In this document: piece after piece, positions 1-7,325 of the stretch
How positions within the stretch are numbered: position 1 is the first letter of the stretch
How the letters are laid out: each line of letters opens with the position of its first letter
NCBI GenBank assembly: GCA_027025255.1
Contig: JALVRC010000138.1
Span: 1 to 11,069 of the forward strand
From: Caldifarciminota bacterium
GTDB taxonomy: Bacteria > Hydrothermota > Tepidihabitantia > B3-TA06 > JALVRC01
Direction of reading: 5' to 3'
DNA length: 11,069 nucleotides
Position numbers and translations under genes: made by a program
Notes under the pieces: generated by a model
Databases searched by the model: none
The model's input: only the letters and a program-made list of their open reading frames with translations
Told to the model about the DNA's origin: nothing

Positions 1-56
1 AGGTTTTAAAAAGACATAGGATTGATTACAATCCCTTCATACATACCCTTACATAG
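1..56 (+). CDS. Possible C-terminal end of an upstream gene (partial)
   Basis: The frame starting at base 3 is open from the window edge to a TAG at 54-56 and encodes 17 residues ending FIHTLT. The stop lies 11 nt before the ATG of the TPR lipoprotein and runs into its Shine-Dalgarno sequence, the usual spacing inside an operon. An open run this short in AT-rich DNA can easily occur by chance. The other two forward frames stop within the first 20 bases. No family can be recognised. If real, the lipoprotein and solute-binding genes downstream belong to an operon that begins outside the window. Confidence 0.3.
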   Translation, partial: VLKRHRIDYNPFIHTLT

Positions 57-67
57 GAGGTAAATTA

Positions 68-1309
68 ATGAAAACACATCTTACAATATCTGGACTTTTT
101 TTATTTATTTTAAGTTGTACATCCTCACCTAACGTTGAAGGAGCTAAGATTCATCTTCAACAGGGAAGGTACCTACAGGCAGATAGCCTTTTAAGAACTG
201 AAATAAGAAACAATCCAACAAGCGCAGAAGCATTTTATTGGTTAGGGGAAACCAATGTTCAGCTACAAAAATACGCTATTGCCGGATGGGCTTATTTAAA
301 AGCTGAAACACTGGATTCTTCATTTTATAAAAAATATAGAAGCACAGATAAAACCTATAAGTATTGGGTAGCTTTTAGCTATGGTGCAAAAGAACTTATA
401 AAAGAAAACAAAGAAGATTCAGCCATTATATTTTTAAAAGAAGCTATTGATATAGACCATTCTCATGGCGAATCATATATTCTATTAGGAAGATTATATC
501 TTGCAAAAAATCAATTTGATAAGGTAATAGAAATTTCTAAAAAACTATTAACCATTGATAGCACTTCGCCTGAAGCATACTATCTAAAAGGTAGAGTTGA
601 AGCTAAGAAAGAAAAGTTTCAACTAGCACAAAAAGACTTTGAAAAATCAATAGAATTTTATAAAAACAACCTGGATAACTATCTTAAGAAGGGAATAGAA
701 ACGTATAAAATGGAAAAAGAAAAGATACTCAACATTGTAAAGAAATTGGAAGAAAAAGCACTTTCCAGCGATAAAGAAGCACTTGACAAAGCCTGTCAAA
801 AAGAGACCGGGTTAAGTTCACCTTCTGTTAAAGGATTTCTGAAATGGTGGGCAGCTTATGAATCTATTAAACGCCAATTAGCTGATGCATATTTCTGGAC
901 AGGACACGTTACAATGAATATAGAATCAGACTCTTTACGATTTCAAAAAGCTGCATCATATTTAAAACAGGCTATAGAATACGATAATACGAATATAGAA
1001 GCTAAATATGACCTTGGGATTACCTATCACTATCAGAAAAAATACAAAGAGTGCATTGAAATATTAACACCTATTACAAAAGATATAAAAGATGACGCCT
1101 TCCTTTATCTCTTAATTGGAGCTTCTAAGCTTAATTTAGAAAAAGGGTATGAAGAAGCTGAAGAATGGCTTTTAAAAGCGAAAGAATTAACTCCAAATGA
1201 TCCTGAAATATATAAAAAATTATCATACTATTACTACAAAATCAAGGATTTAAAACGCTCAAAAGAGATGCTTGATAAAGCAAAAACCCTGGAAAAAGGG
1301 GGTAAATAA
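68..1309 (+). CDS. TPR-repeat lipoprotein
   Basis: This 413-residue protein begins with a hydrophobic signal and a lipobox ending ILSC, with Cys17 as the likely lipidated residue, so it should be anchored to a membrane facing the periplasm. The rest is a helical solenoid of about eight tetratricopeptide repeats. Clear copies lie near residues 25-60, 105-135, 138-170, 172-200, 270-310, 312-342, 345-380 and 382-412. A Lys/Glu-rich stretch, partly coiled-coil-like, at about 200-240 interrupts the array. TPR proteins are protein-binding scaffolds, and no enzymatic motif is seen. The start has a good Shine-Dalgarno (AGGAGG at 56-61). The stop codon shares one base with the start of the solute-binding protein, so the two are probably translated together. 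The precise role is unknown. Confidence 0.85.
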   Translation: MKTHLTISGLFLFILSCTSSPNVEGAKIHLQQGRYLQADSLLRTEIRNNPTSAEAFYWLGETNVQLQKYAIAGWAYLKAETLDSSFYKKYRSTDKTYKYWVAFSYGAKELIKENKEDSAIIFLKEAIDIDHSHGESYILLGRLYLAKNQFDKVIEISKKLLTIDSTSPEAYYLKGRVEAKKEKFQLAQKDFEKSIEFYKNNLDNYLKKGIETYKMEKEKILNIVKKLEEKALSSDKEALDKACQKETGLSSPSVKGFLKWWAAYESIKRQLADAYFWTGHVTMNIESDSLRFQKAASYLKQAIEYDNTNIEAKYDLGITYHYQKKYKECIEILTPITKDIKDDAFLYLLIGASKLNLEKGYEEAEEWLLKAKELTPNDPEIYKKLSYYYYKIKDLKRSKEMLDKAKTLEKGGK

Positions 1310-2301
1310 TGAAAGAAAAAGCTAAAAAGTTTTTATTGGATATTTTGATTGTGGTTCTGGGCATAGTACTAATAGTAATACTTATAATACCTATTAGAAA
1401 ACAGCTTACGCCTTCAAAGATAAAAATTGCTATAGACAATAGTATAAATCCTATACCTGTATTAATTGCAAATGACACTGCACTGAGCGGGATTTTCAAG
1501 GACAGAAAGATTAATGCAACAATAATAACTGTCCCGAGCCCTGAAAAAGCCTACGAATTACTGTTAAAAGATAGTGTAGATTTTGTTTTCTCTACTTTTG
1601 TAGATGGGATAAAGGCATTTGATAAAACAAAAGATACCTTAAAGTTTTTTATGATAGGAACGTACAAGACTTCTCTTCCCCCTGAAGGACTAATTGTTAA
1701 TGAGGACTCCAAAATAACAAAATTCATTGATGACCTCAAGGGGAAACGCATAGGCGTTTCAACTGTTCTAAAAACAGCAGTAGAGATTGCTCTGATTGAG
1801 GCTGGATACAACAAAGATGACGTCGAAATTAAATTGTATAATGGGGCTCATATAATATCTGCTCTTGAGAATAAAGAAGTTGATGCGATAATTCCAATTG
1901 AACCATATTTCTCTATCGCAAGAGAAAAAGGACTTAAAATCGTAGAAGCCGGAGTATTGAATAGATGGATAAATGCACCCTTTATAGGTGCCGGGATGTG
2001 TGGGAAACTCTCAAAATACAAAAAAGATAATCTACCTTTTATAAGACTGCGTGAAGCTATGGATCTTACATATATATTCATCCAGCGTTATAATGATACT
2101 GTTAAAACTTATCTTAATTCAACTATGGAAGCAAATTTAGATTCAGTTATGGGATTAAGACTTCCGTTATATGAAAGAGTACATGAAATAAGCAAAGAAG
2201 CGGCACAGACAATTGTAAATGTTATGCATCAAGATGATATAATTCAAGAGGACATCGACATCAAGAATATACTTTTCCGTCCAGTTGAACTTAATAGATA
2301 G
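1309..2301 (+). CDS. Membrane-anchored NMT1/SsuA-type solute-binding protein
   Basis: This 330-residue protein has a basic N-terminus and a hydrophobic helix at about residues 9-31 with no clear cleavage site, so it is probably held in the inner membrane with its binding domain in the periplasm. The body matches the two-lobed substrate-binding fold of the NMT1/THI5-SsuA-NrtA family: an early strand reading IKIAIDNS, a DFVFST segment, a hinge region LKGKRIGVST near 143-152, and EVDAIIPIEPY near 189-199. Such proteins normally deliver sulfonates, nitrate, pyrimidines or similar small molecules to an ABC importer. No permease or ATPase gene is in view, so the substrate cannot be named. It overlaps the TPR lipoprotein stop by one base, with a GGGGG run just upstream as ribosome-binding site. 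An orphan sensor-like role is possible. Confidence 0.8.
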   Translation: MKEKAKKFLLDILIVVLGIVLIVILIIPIRKQLTPSKIKIAIDNSINPIPVLIANDTALSGIFKDRKINATIITVPSPEKAYELLLKDSVDFVFSTFVDGIKAFDKTKDTLKFFMIGTYKTSLPPEGLIVNEDSKITKFIDDLKGKRIGVSTVLKTAVEIALIEAGYNKDDVEIKLYNGAHIISALENKEVDAIIPIEPYFSIAREKGLKIVEAGVLNRWINAPFIGAGMCGKLSKYKKDNLPFIRLREAMDLTYIFIQRYNDTVKTYLNSTMEANLDSVMGLRLPLYERVHEISKEAAQTIVNVMHQDDIIQEDIDIKNILFRPVELNR

Positions 2302-2573
2302 CTGTGCTAACCGGGGGGCTGGCGGTCCCCTGTTGCTTGCAACCCGCCATATGCAAGGGTTATGGGCAGTCTGAGATATAAAAGGAGAGATAATGCCTTA
2401 TGTTGAAAGCATGTTGAAAATTGGGTCCTGGTTCATAAGGCATAGTGAACCCCGCCAGGTCTGGGAAGAAGCAACGGTAAACTGTGTACTTATGGTATCA
2501 GGGACGCCTGATTGGAGTGCTTTTAATATAAGGGACCTTTCCTTTTATAGCGAAGCTGCCTGCACAGCTTTTT
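2301..2573 (+). ncRNA. ffs: Signal recognition particle RNA, long form with Alu domain
   Basis: This is the RNA scaffold of the signal recognition particle, which with Ffh targets nascent membrane and secreted proteins. The 5' part (GTGCTAACCGGGGGG, then GGCGGTCCCCTGT and a CAACCCGC element) matches the Alu domain of Bacillus-type long SRP RNAs. The segment GGGTCCTGGTTCAT and later GTGAACC form helix 5/8 sequences, followed by the Ffh-binding domain CCAGGTCTGGGAAGAAGCA with a GGGA tetraloop at 2463-2466. The 3' half has CAGGGACGCCTGATTGGAG, as in Bacillus scRNA. The ends pair (GCTGTGC 2301-2307 with GCACAGC 2562-2568) and are followed by five T. The 5' end touches the previous stop codon. No convincing promoter is seen immediately upstream. 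The exact ends are inferred from the closing helix. Confidence 0.93.
2553..2573 (+). terminator. Possible weak terminator at the SRP RNA 3' end
   Basis: AAGCTG (2553-2558) can pair with CAGCTT (2565-2570) around a 6-nt loop, and the T run extends to 2573. This is a small intrinsic-terminator shape. It uses the same bases (2562-2568) that close the SRP RNA with its 5' end, so the two folds exclude each other. The dnaX start codon lies only four bases beyond. Confidence 0.4.
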
Positions 2574-2577
2574 GCAT

Positions 2578-3951
2578 ATGAAAACTTCTTTTTCTTTAAA
2601 ATACAGGCCCCAGAAATTCTCTGAAATAGCTGGGCAGGAACATATAAAAAACATCCTTATAAATGCTTTAAAAAAAGGCAGGGTAGCTAACGCTTACCTA
2701 TTCGCAGGACCTCGTGGCACAGGAAAAACATCAACAGCCAGAATTCTGGCCAAAGCATTAAACTGTCTCAATCCACAGGGAATAGAACCATGCAATAAAT
2801 GTATAATATGTAATGAAATCTCTAATTCTTCAAGCCTGGACGTAATTGAAATTGACGGAGCGTCTAATAGGGGTATAGAAGAAATAAGAGGCCTTAGAGA
2901 AAAACTTAGATATAAACCAGTAAAAGGAAAATACAGAATATATATAATAGATGAAGTACACATGTTGACAAACGAGGCTTTTAATGCATTATTAAAGGTA
3001 TTAGAAGAACCACCATCCCACGTGATTTTTATCTTTGCTACTACTCATCCTCAGAATATTCCATTAACAATACTTTCACGATGTCAAAGGTTTGACTTTA
3101 GACCCATTCTATCAAAAGAAATAATAGGAAGATTAAAAGATATTGTAAAAAAAGAGCAGATAAAAATTGAAGATAAGGCAATTAAACTTATTGCAGAAGC
3201 ATCAAAGGGCGCGCTAAGAGACGCAGAAATGCGATTAGAACAGGTATCATCTTTCTCTGATAAAAAAATATCTATAGAAGATGTAGAAGAAATGATTGGC
3301 CTTGTACCTGAGAAAGAATTTGAAACATATTTAAATCTTATTCTTTCTTCTAACTATGATAATTTTATAAGATTTATGGACAACCTCTTGTTTTCCGGTT
3401 TTGATATATTATTCTTTTATTATTCTTTATTAGATTATATATTTGAAACATATCTGAAAAAAGAAAATACCAATAACATTAGAGATATACTTTATATGCT
3501 AATTGATGCTGAACATATTATAAAAGATTCTTTTAAACCTCACATAGCATTTTCAATAGTAAGCTTCAGAATAATGAATAAGTTTAAAACATCTTCCCTC
3601 ACACCTTCTCTTAAAACACAGAAGAATACATCTACTAAACAAAAAGAAGATTCTAAACAAACCAAGATTCACGAGCCCAAAAAAGCCCCCCCTAAGAAAA
3701 AGAAAACCATTGAAAACATACTCAAGAAATCAAATATATATGAGGATGAGAAATCTGTTATCATTCATAGTGATATGGCTCAGATACTTAATAAAAATAT
3801 TCCTTATCTTAAGGAGAAATACAAAAAAGAGATTATAATCAAGAAGGAAGAAAATGAAACAGGGAATAAAAAAACAGAATCTAATCCTAAAATAGAAAAT
3901 TTAATAAAGGGTATTGAAAAGTATCTACAAGCTAAAGAGATAAATGAGTGA
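2578..3951 (+). CDS. dnaX: DNA polymerase III clamp-loader subunit tau/gamma
   Basis: This AAA+ ATPase is the motor of the clamp loader that places the beta clamp on primed DNA. From ATG 2578 it has 457 residues: Walker A GPRGTGKTS (44-52), zinc-module cysteines C63, C72, C75 and C78, Walker B IIDEVH (123-128), SRC with the arginine finger (167-169) and sensor-2 region GALRDAE near 214. A collar domain follows to about residue 350, then a Lys-rich linker. The tail is short, about 85 residues after the linker, against much longer tau tails in E. coli, so the canonical polymerase-binding domain is reduced or absent. An upstream in-frame TTG at 2572 lies in the SRP RNA U-tract, so ATG 2578 is preferred. 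No Shine-Dalgarno is visible. The gene overlaps recR by 8 nt. A possible recoding site lies at 3687-3693. Confidence 0.95.
   Translation: MKTSFSLKYRPQKFSEIAGQEHIKNILINALKKGRVANAYLFAGPRGTGKTSTARILAKALNCLNPQGIEPCNKCIICNEISNSSSLDVIEIDGASNRGIEEIRGLREKLRYKPVKGKYRIYIIDEVHMLTNEAFNALLKVLEEPPSHVIFIFATTHPQNIPLTILSRCQRFDFRPILSKEIIGRLKDIVKKEQIKIEDKAIKLIAEASKGALRDAEMRLEQVSSFSDKKISIEDVEEMIGLVPEKEFETYLNLILSSNYDNFIRFMDNLLFSGFDILFFYYSLLDYIFETYLKKENTNNIRDILYMLIDAEHIIKDSFKPHIAFSIVSFRIMNKFKTSSLTPSLKTQKNTSTKQKEDSKQTKIHEPKKAPPKKKKTIENILKKSNIYEDEKSVIIHSDMAQILNKNIPYLKEKYKKEIIIKKEENETGNKKTESNPKIENLIKGIEKYLQAKEINE
3687..3695 (+). promoter_or_regulatory. Candidate frameshift/slippage site in dnaX (C7 run then TAA in the -1 frame)
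   Basis: In the dnaX frame the codons are GCC CCC CCT AAG (residues 370-373), so C CCC CCT at 3687-3693 fits the X XXY YYZ slippery pattern. A -1 shift reads CCC CCC TAA with the stop at 3693-3695. One extra C inserted by RNA polymerase into the C7 run (3686-3692) has the same effect. Either event would release a 372-residue gamma-like protein ending just before the Lys-rich tail. No internal Shine-Dalgarno or downstream stem-loop is apparent, which weakens the case. Confidence 0.35.
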
Positions 3952-4537
3952 GATACGCTCCTTTATTAAAGCGTTAAAAAAACTCCCCGGTATAGGCGAA
4001 AAGAGCGCAGAAAGAATTGTATTCTTTTTATTGGACAAAGAAAAGGGGAATAAAATAAGAGAAGAAATAAAAAAGGCACTTATTGAGATGGAAAATATTA
4101 AAGAATGCAAACAATGCCATAATTATACAAAGGATTCGCTCTGTTCTATTTGTAACGACACCTCAAGGGAAAAAGATAAAATTCTTATCGTAGAAACTCC
4201 CTTTGATATAGAAATCATAGAAGAAAGCAAAATATATAATGGTTTATATCATGTGCTTGGAGGAGTATTATCTCCAATTAACGGAATTGATTCATCAAAA
4301 CTTCATATAGAAAGTCTTATAAGACGTGTAAATAGAGATGTAAAAGAAATTATAATAGCAACGGGGACAGGAACAGAAGGTGAAGCTACTGCCATTTATT
4401 TAAAAGATATACTAAAACCATACAATGTCAATGTTTCAAGGATTGCTACAGGTGTTCCTAAAGGAATGGATATAACCCTTACGGACCGTTCCACATTAAA
4501 AGAAGCAATTAAACACAGAAAGAATTATGAGGACTAA
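3944..4537 (+). CDS. recR: Recombination mediator protein RecR
   Basis: RecR works with RecO and/or RecF to load RecA on single-stranded DNA during gap repair. The 197-residue protein has the expected full length and domain order: helix-hairpin-helix LPGIGEKSAERI (14-25), a C4 zinc finger (C55, C58, C67, C70), a Toprim domain from about residue 79 with E84 in ILIVE and the GGVLSPINGI segment, and the C-terminal TEGEATA and RIATGVPKGMD segments. The latter two differ slightly from the common PTVEGEATA and GLPVG(G/S)D forms. The start overlaps the dnaX end by 8 nt, with only AAAGAG upstream, so translation is probably coupled. The usual ebfC gene between dnaX and recR is absent. Confidence 0.95.
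   Translation: MSEIRSFIKALKKLPGIGEKSAERIVFFLLDKEKGNKIREEIKKALIEMENIKECKQCHNYTKDSLCSICNDTSREKDKILIVETPFDIEIIEESKIYNGLYHVLGGVLSPINGIDSSKLHIESLIRRVNRDVKEIIIATGTGTEGEATAIYLKDILKPYNVNVSRIATGVPKGMDITLTDRSTLKEAIKHRKNYED
4529..4533 (+). promoter_or_regulatory. Ribosome-binding site that fixes the universal stress protein start
   Basis: GAGGA inside the end of recR sits 8 nt before ATG 4542. It favours that start over the in-frame ATG at 4527, which would overlap recR by 11 nt and add five polar residues not expected at the N-terminus of this family. Confidence 0.6.
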
Positions 4538-4541
4538 CAAA

Positions 4542-4928
4542 ATGAACTTTGAAAGAATTCTTATATGCCACGATGGCAGTGAAAATGCAGAAAATGCATT
4601 AAAAAGATTCAGAACGGAGAATATTGAAATTATCCATGTTGTCCATATACCCAAAATGTATGCTGGTAGCGGGATAAAAACATTCCTTTATGCAGAAGCT
4701 GAAAAACTTTCACAACGGATAAAAAAAGAATACGGATTAAAACTGCATATAGTAGAGTACGAAAGTATCCATGAGGCAATAATCTCCTATGCATTACAGA
4801 ATAACATAGATCTTATTGTTGTAGGGAAATTTGGCTCATCCAACAATAAAAAAAGAATCATTGGAAGTATCAGTGAAGAACTTGTAAGAATCAGCCCTAT
4901 CTCAGTATTAATAAGTATAGAAAAATGA
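4542..4928 (+). CDS. Universal stress protein, UspA family (ATP-binding type)
   Basis: This is a single-domain Usp of 128 residues from the chosen start, a normal family length. It opens with the first beta strand FERILICHDGS and ends with the nucleotide-binding signature G-x2-G-x9-GS (G95, G98, G108-S109 in GKFGSS...GS), followed by the last strand ISVLISI. That signature marks the ATP-binding subgroup related to MJ0577. Usp proteins are cytoplasmic dimers linked to stress survival, but their exact activity is rarely known. It begins 4 nt after the recR stop and overlaps the glycosyltransferase by 4 nt (ATGA). An earlier ATG at 4527 is possible but less likely. Confidence 0.9.
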   Translation: MNFERILICHDGSENAENALKRFRTENIEIIHVVHIPKMYAGSGIKTFLYAEAEKLSQRIKKEYGLKLHIVEYESIHEAIISYALQNNIDLIVVGKFGSSNNKKRIIGSISEELVRISPISVLISIEK

Positions 4929-5629
4929 AAAATCAATTAACCCAAAACCTTATAGCAAGAAAGCTCGTAAGCTTTATAATACCTGCTTTAAACGCTGAGA
5001 AAACCATAAGAAAAATAATAAACAACATTAAAGAATTAGGGTTTAACTCCCAACAAATATTCATTGTAGATGATGGTTCTAAAGACAAAACCTATAAAAT
5101 TACCAATGAAGAAAATGTAAGAGTAATCAAACACAGAATTAATGAAGGGAAAGGAAAAAGTATAATAGACGGTGCAAAGATTTCTTTAAGTAGCGGTTTT
5201 CTATGGGGTATTTTTATGGATGCTGATTTGCAACATAAAATTTCTGATATTAAAAACTTTATAGCCTTTTTACCCAATGCAAAAATCGTAATAGGAACAA
5301 GAAACCTTAGCTTAATGAATATGCCGTTTGACAGATACCTTGTCAATAAAATCACGAGTCTTATAATTTCTATAGTGGGAGGGAAAAATGTACATGATGT
5401 CCAATCAGGATACCGTCTAATTTGGCTTCCACTATTTATAAAAATACCACTCAATGGAAGACATTTTGAATTAGAAGCTGAATTTATTGCTAAAGCTCTA
5501 CAGAAGAACATCTCAATTAAAGAACTCCCCATTGACACAATTTACATAAAAGGAAACAAAAGTTTTATAAACCCCTTAATAGACACTCTTAGATTTATTA
5601 AGATGACACTGAAGCTTGTATGGATATAA
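4925..5629 (+). CDS. Family 2 glycosyltransferase (dolichol-phosphate-mannose-synthase-like)
   Basis: This 234-residue GT-A enzyme should transfer a sugar from a nucleotide-sugar donor, by family analogy often to a polyprenyl phosphate or envelope glycan. Visible signatures are the first strand VSFIIPALNAEKTI (15-28), DDGSKDKT (49-56), NEGKGKS near 73-79, the metal-binding DAD at 99-101 followed by LQH, QSGYRL, and FELEAEFIAKA in the acceptor region. It has no C-terminal membrane anchors, so it is probably cytoplasmic or peripheral. The start shares ATGA with the Usp stop, and the end overlaps surE by 10 nt. Donor and acceptor cannot be inferred. Confidence 0.9.
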   Translation: MKNQLTQNLIARKLVSFIIPALNAEKTIRKIINNIKELGFNSQQIFIVDDGSKDKTYKITNEENVRVIKHRINEGKGKSIIDGAKISLSSGFLWGIFMDADLQHKISDIKNFIAFLPNAKIVIGTRNLSLMNMPFDRYLVNKITSLIISIVGGKNVHDVQSGYRLIWLPLFIKIPLNGRHFELEAEFIAKALQKNISIKELPIDTIYIKGNKSFINPLIDTLRFIKMTLKLVWI

Positions 5630-6381
5630 GACAACATATCTTAATATCCAATGATGATGGCTACGATGCTAAAGGAATACAGCTTTTAAAATCCTATCTA
5701 AAAAAAACAAAAAAGTATGAAGTATATTTGGTTGCTCCCTTTGAAAACCAATCAGGAGCCAGTCACTCTCTTTCAATTGAAAAACCCTTAGAGGTTAAAC
5801 GCGTACAAGAGAAAGAATGGTTTGTAAAAGGAACACCAACAGACTGTGTCTTACTTTCACACTATTCTCTTTTAAAAAACATAGATCTTGTATTATCAGG
5901 AATAAACTATACCCCTAACATGGGAGAAGATGTGATTTACTCAGGGACTGTCGCTGCTGCTATGGAAGCCAGTCTGCTTGGATATTCCGCTATTGCTCTA
6001 TCTGCTGTTTCCATAGACAATCTTTCTTATAAAGTAGAAATCTTCATAAAAAACCTTGTTAAACTTATTCTTAACAAAGAATGTTCGTTCAAACATACTC
6101 TTTTAAATGTAAATTTCCCCAGAGGAGAAATAAAGGGTATTAAAATTACCCGTCTGGGCAAAAGGATTTATAAAGATGTTGTAGAATATATACCTGCAGG
6201 AAACAGAAACTTCTATATTCTTAAAGGAGAACCCTCTTTTGAGAAAGAAACTGATACGGATTTCGATGCTGTGTATAACGGATATATATCAATAACTCCA
6301 TTAAGATTAGACCTTACAAATACTGAAGATATGAACGATTTAAAAAAAACCTTTAAACGCTTAAAGGAGGTTTTAATATGA
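5620..6381 (+). CDS. surE: 5'/3'-nucleotidase SurE
   Basis: SurE is a metal-dependent phosphatase acting on nucleoside monophosphates, and in some bacteria on short polyphosphate. The 253-residue protein has typical length and all core motifs: SNDDG (10-14) with metal ligands D12 and D13, APFENQSGASHS (39-50) with the conserved S45, GTPTDCV (71-77), SGIN (93-96) with N96, and YSGTVAAAMEA (107-117). The loop after N96 reads YTPNMGED, a mild variation on the usual RGxNxGxD form. It begins inside the end of the glycosyltransferase gene (10-nt overlap) and ends in an ATGA overlap with the SPFH gene. Its last codons include an AAAGGAGGT that serves as the Shine-Dalgarno for that next gene. Confidence 0.95.
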   Translation: MDIRQHILISNDDGYDAKGIQLLKSYLKKTKKYEVYLVAPFENQSGASHSLSIEKPLEVKRVQEKEWFVKGTPTDCVLLSHYSLLKNIDLVLSGINYTPNMGEDVIYSGTVAAAMEASLLGYSAIALSAVSIDNLSYKVEIFIKNLVKLILNKECSFKHTLLNVNFPRGEIKGIKITRLGKRIYKDVVEYIPAGNRNFYILKGEPSFEKETDTDFDAVYNGYISITPLRLDLTNTEDMNDLKKTFKRLKEVLI

Positions 6382-7325
6382 TAGGATTCTTTGTTTTTAT
6401 ATTTATTGTAATATTAATAGTATTTATACTTGGAGGTTTGGGGTTTTTTAAAAATATAAGTATCAAAGGTAAAGAAATCATTAGGACTAAAAAACTCACA
6501 AAATGGATGTATATTATTGGTATGCCTCTTCTTTTTGTATTGTTTCTTTTAATAATCTCTATAAAGATTGTTCCTGTAGGACATGCACTTGTTGTTTTCT
6601 ATATAATTCCTAAAAAATTTAGTGTCTCGGGCGAAGGCTTAACATTCATTCCTCCTTTTATTACAACTACTGCTATGTATGATCTTAGAAGACGAGAATA
6701 CACAATGACAAGTCATCCAGACAAGGCAAAAGGAGAAAAGTCCTCTGATGCTATATGGTGTCCCACAAGAGAGGGACTACAAGTAGGACTCGATTTAACT
6801 TGCTGGTACAGATTAAATCATCAAAAGGTTTTCGAAATTCACCAAAAAATTGGCCCTGCCTACGATGAGAAAGTTGTAAGGCCAGCTATTAGATCCACAG
6901 TAAGACTTACAGTATCAGAATACGGCATTATGGATATCTACTCATTTAAAAGAGAAGAAATTCAGAAGAAAATTTTTAAGAGAATCAAGGAGCTACTCAG
7001 TCCTGACGGCATTATTATAGAAGGTGTACTTTTAAGGAACGTTCAATTTAGCGAAGAATTTGAAAAGGCAATTGAAAACAAACAAGTAGCCCAACAGGAG
7101 GCTGAGAGGATGAAATACATACTTGAAAAAGAAAAGTTAGAGGCTAAAAGAAGAAGCATTGAGGCAGAAGGTAAAGCAAAGGCGATTGAGATTGTCAGTA
7201 GAAAATTAGCTAAATACCCATCCTACATTAGTTATCTCTATGTTGACAAACTCAGCGATAAAATTGAAGTCATTATTTCAGACCAACCTACTATACTTGA
7301 TTTAAAAAATATAAAAAAGAAATAA
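6378..7325 (+). CDS. Prohibitin-like SPFH/Band 7 membrane protein
   Basis: This 315-residue protein has two hydrophobic helices (about 2-24 and 44-64), then an SPFH domain that starts at VPVGHAL and continues through LDLTCWYRL. The closing region RNVQFSEEFEKAIENKQVA followed by a Glu/Lys/Ala-rich coiled coil and IEAEGKAKAIEI (about 221-273) is the prohibitin-family signature. Such proteins form large rings on membranes, organise lipid domains and often hold or regulate FtsH-type proteases. An extra N-terminal helix is unusual compared with the single anchor of typical prohibitins. It overlaps surE by 4 nt and has a strong Shine-Dalgarno at 6364-6370. No clear terminator follows, so the operon may run on. 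Confidence 0.88.
   Translation: MIGFFVFIFIVILIVFILGGLGFFKNISIKGKEIIRTKKLTKWMYIIGMPLLFVLFLLIISIKIVPVGHALVVFYIIPKKFSVSGEGLTFIPPFITTTAMYDLRRREYTMTSHPDKAKGEKSSDAIWCPTREGLQVGLDLTCWYRLNHQKVFEIHQKIGPAYDEKVVRPAIRSTVRLTVSEYGIMDIYSFKREEIQKKIFKRIKELLSPDGIIIEGVLLRNVQFSEEFEKAIENKQVAQQEAERMKYILEKEKLEAKRRSIEAEGKAKAIEIVSRKLAKYPSYISYLYVDKLSDKIEVIISDQPTILDLKNIKKK

Noticed and set aside
19..34. Small hairpin GGATTG-ATTA-CAATCC before the TPR lipoprotein
   Set aside because: It is a six-base stem without a U-tract, and the bases may be coding for the end of an upstream gene. Too weak to call a terminator or operator.
2268..2273. TATACT as a possible -10 box for the SRP RNA
   Set aside because: No acceptable -35 box lies 15-19 nt upstream, and similar hexamers are common in AT-rich coding DNA.
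2393..2581. 62-codon open frame between the binding protein and dnaX
   Set aside because: It lies within the SRP RNA, its codons cover the conserved Ffh-binding domain, and the product resembles nothing.
2694..2963. 89-codon minus-strand frame inside dnaX
   Set aside because: It is antisense to the Walker A to Walker B region, whose conservation fully explains the sequence.
3679..3685. A AAA AAG heptamer in dnaX, as used in E. coli
   Set aside because: The codon phase is wrong: the reading frame is AAA AAA GCC, so the heptamer is not X XXY YYZ in frame.
4257..4277. TTGGAG/CTCCAA inverted repeat
   Set aside because: It lies in the conserved Toprim coding sequence of recR, has no U-tract, and is explained by codon choice at GGVLSP.
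5092..5538. 148-codon open frame on the minus strand
   Set aside because: It is the exact antisense of the well-supported glycosyltransferase, is Ser/Ile/Leu-rich as expected of antisense reading in AT-rich DNA, and shows no domain.
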